Source: Novacetimonas pomaceti (GTDB taxonomy: Bacteria > Pseudomonadota > Alphaproteobacteria > Acetobacterales > Acetobacteraceae). Taken from it: DNA of 64,000 nt. Shown one piece after another: positions 63,957 to 64,000 of the stretch (its first letter is position 1; each line of letters begins with the position of its first letter). Location: positions 74,142 through 138,141 of the forward strand of contig NZ_NOXG01000006.1 of assembly GCF_003207955.1 (NCBI RefSeq), given 5' to 3'. The position numbers were made by a program, and so were the translations under genes. The notes beneath the pieces are model-generated. The model did not search any database, was not told where the DNA came from, and was given only the letters and a program-made list of their open reading frames with translations.

Positions 63957-64000
63957 ATGAGCCGCTTCATCCCGTTTGACCGATCCCAGCCGTATCTTCT
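63902..64000 (+). mobile_element. left end of an insertion sequence (probably IS1182-like), cut by the window
   Basis: The end region AGCAGCCTGTCGGGTTGGGG is followed 55 bases on by a transposase start. Orientation runs away from gyrA. Exact boundary and terminal repeat need the right-hand end, which lies outside the window. Confidence 0.5.
63957..64000 (+). CDS. transposase N-terminus (3' end outside window)
   Basis: ATG at 63957 opens 'MSRFIPFDRSQPYLL', the usual first residues of IS1182-type DDE transposases ('...RFxPxDRxQxYLLPP'). Only 14 full codons are visible, so the family call is provisional. Confidence 0.55.
   Translation, partial: MSRFIPFDRSQPYL

Overview
The window is a stretch of conserved, GC-rich chromosome that looks like an acetic acid bacterium (Acetobacteraceae, probably Komagataeibacter, Gluconacetobacter or a close relative). 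This rests on gene content and order (Entner-Doudoroff edd/eda, rod-shape cluster, tandem cysteine desulfurases before mnmA, alphaproteobacterial RNase E with an acidic S1 insert), on codon and base use, and on a family of AT-rich palindromic intergenic repeats. Genus and species are inference. No CRISPR array, prophage, plasmid module or defence island is visible. The only mobile DNA is the left end of an insertion sequence cut by the right edge.

Layout. 1-2.7 kb: heparinase-like protein (enters from the left edge) and a GT4 glycosyltransferase. 2.7-7.7 kb: M29 aminopeptidase with a small secreted protein, a Rieske protein tail-to-tail with DUF4186, tyrS, and an alpha/beta hydrolase. 8.3-12.3 kb: sulfur-transfer cluster (NifS-like, IscS, 2Fe-2S ferredoxin, MnmA). 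12.3-17.5 kb: glutathione transferase, two glycosyltransferases, and a CobW GTPase/WD40 pair. 17.5-21.1 kb: ClC antiporter and two cation-diffusion-facilitator exporters. 21.4-29.8 kb: FAD dehydrogenase, priA, xerC, proline iminopeptidase, a duplicated-domain aspartic protease, a secreted alanine-rich protein, and PII. 30-35 kb: UbiH-type hydroxylase, cysE, HI0933-type flavoprotein, HerA/DUF87 ATPase. 35-40 kb: small membrane proteins with a winged-helix regulator, and rne. 40.6-43.5 kb: amidase, then leuA behind a leucine-rich leader peptide. 43.6-50.8 kb: glycine-zipper lipoprotein, then mreB-mreC-mreD-mrdA-rodA-DUF3293. 51-58.4 kb: glyS/glyQ, DUF2076 protein, alkB, eda/edd. 58.7-64 kb: cupin-like secreted protein, tRNA-Lys, peptidyl-prolyl isomerase, coaD, gyrA, IS left end.

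What works together. IscS, ferredoxin and MnmA form a plausible tRNA thiolation unit; the scaffold and chaperone genes of a full isc operon are absent. MreBCD, PBP2 and RodA form the elongation machinery. Edd and Eda form the Entner-Doudoroff pathway. GlyQ/GlyS is the two-subunit glycyl-tRNA synthetase. Many neighbours overlap as ATGA, pointing to translational coupling.

The most interesting non-gene signals are: (1) four clear copies plus one decayed copy of a ~77-bp element that can fold as a closing stem around two hairpins, three of them between convergent genes; (2) a short ORF encoding LLRLLRL upstream of leuA, the signature of a leucine attenuator; (3) a second element type made of four consecutive palindromes after the rod cluster; (4) a perfect 12+12 bp AT-only inverted repeat upstream of edd. 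Start codons were chosen by conserved N-termini, Shine-Dalgarno-like sequences and ATGA overlaps, and alternatives are noted.
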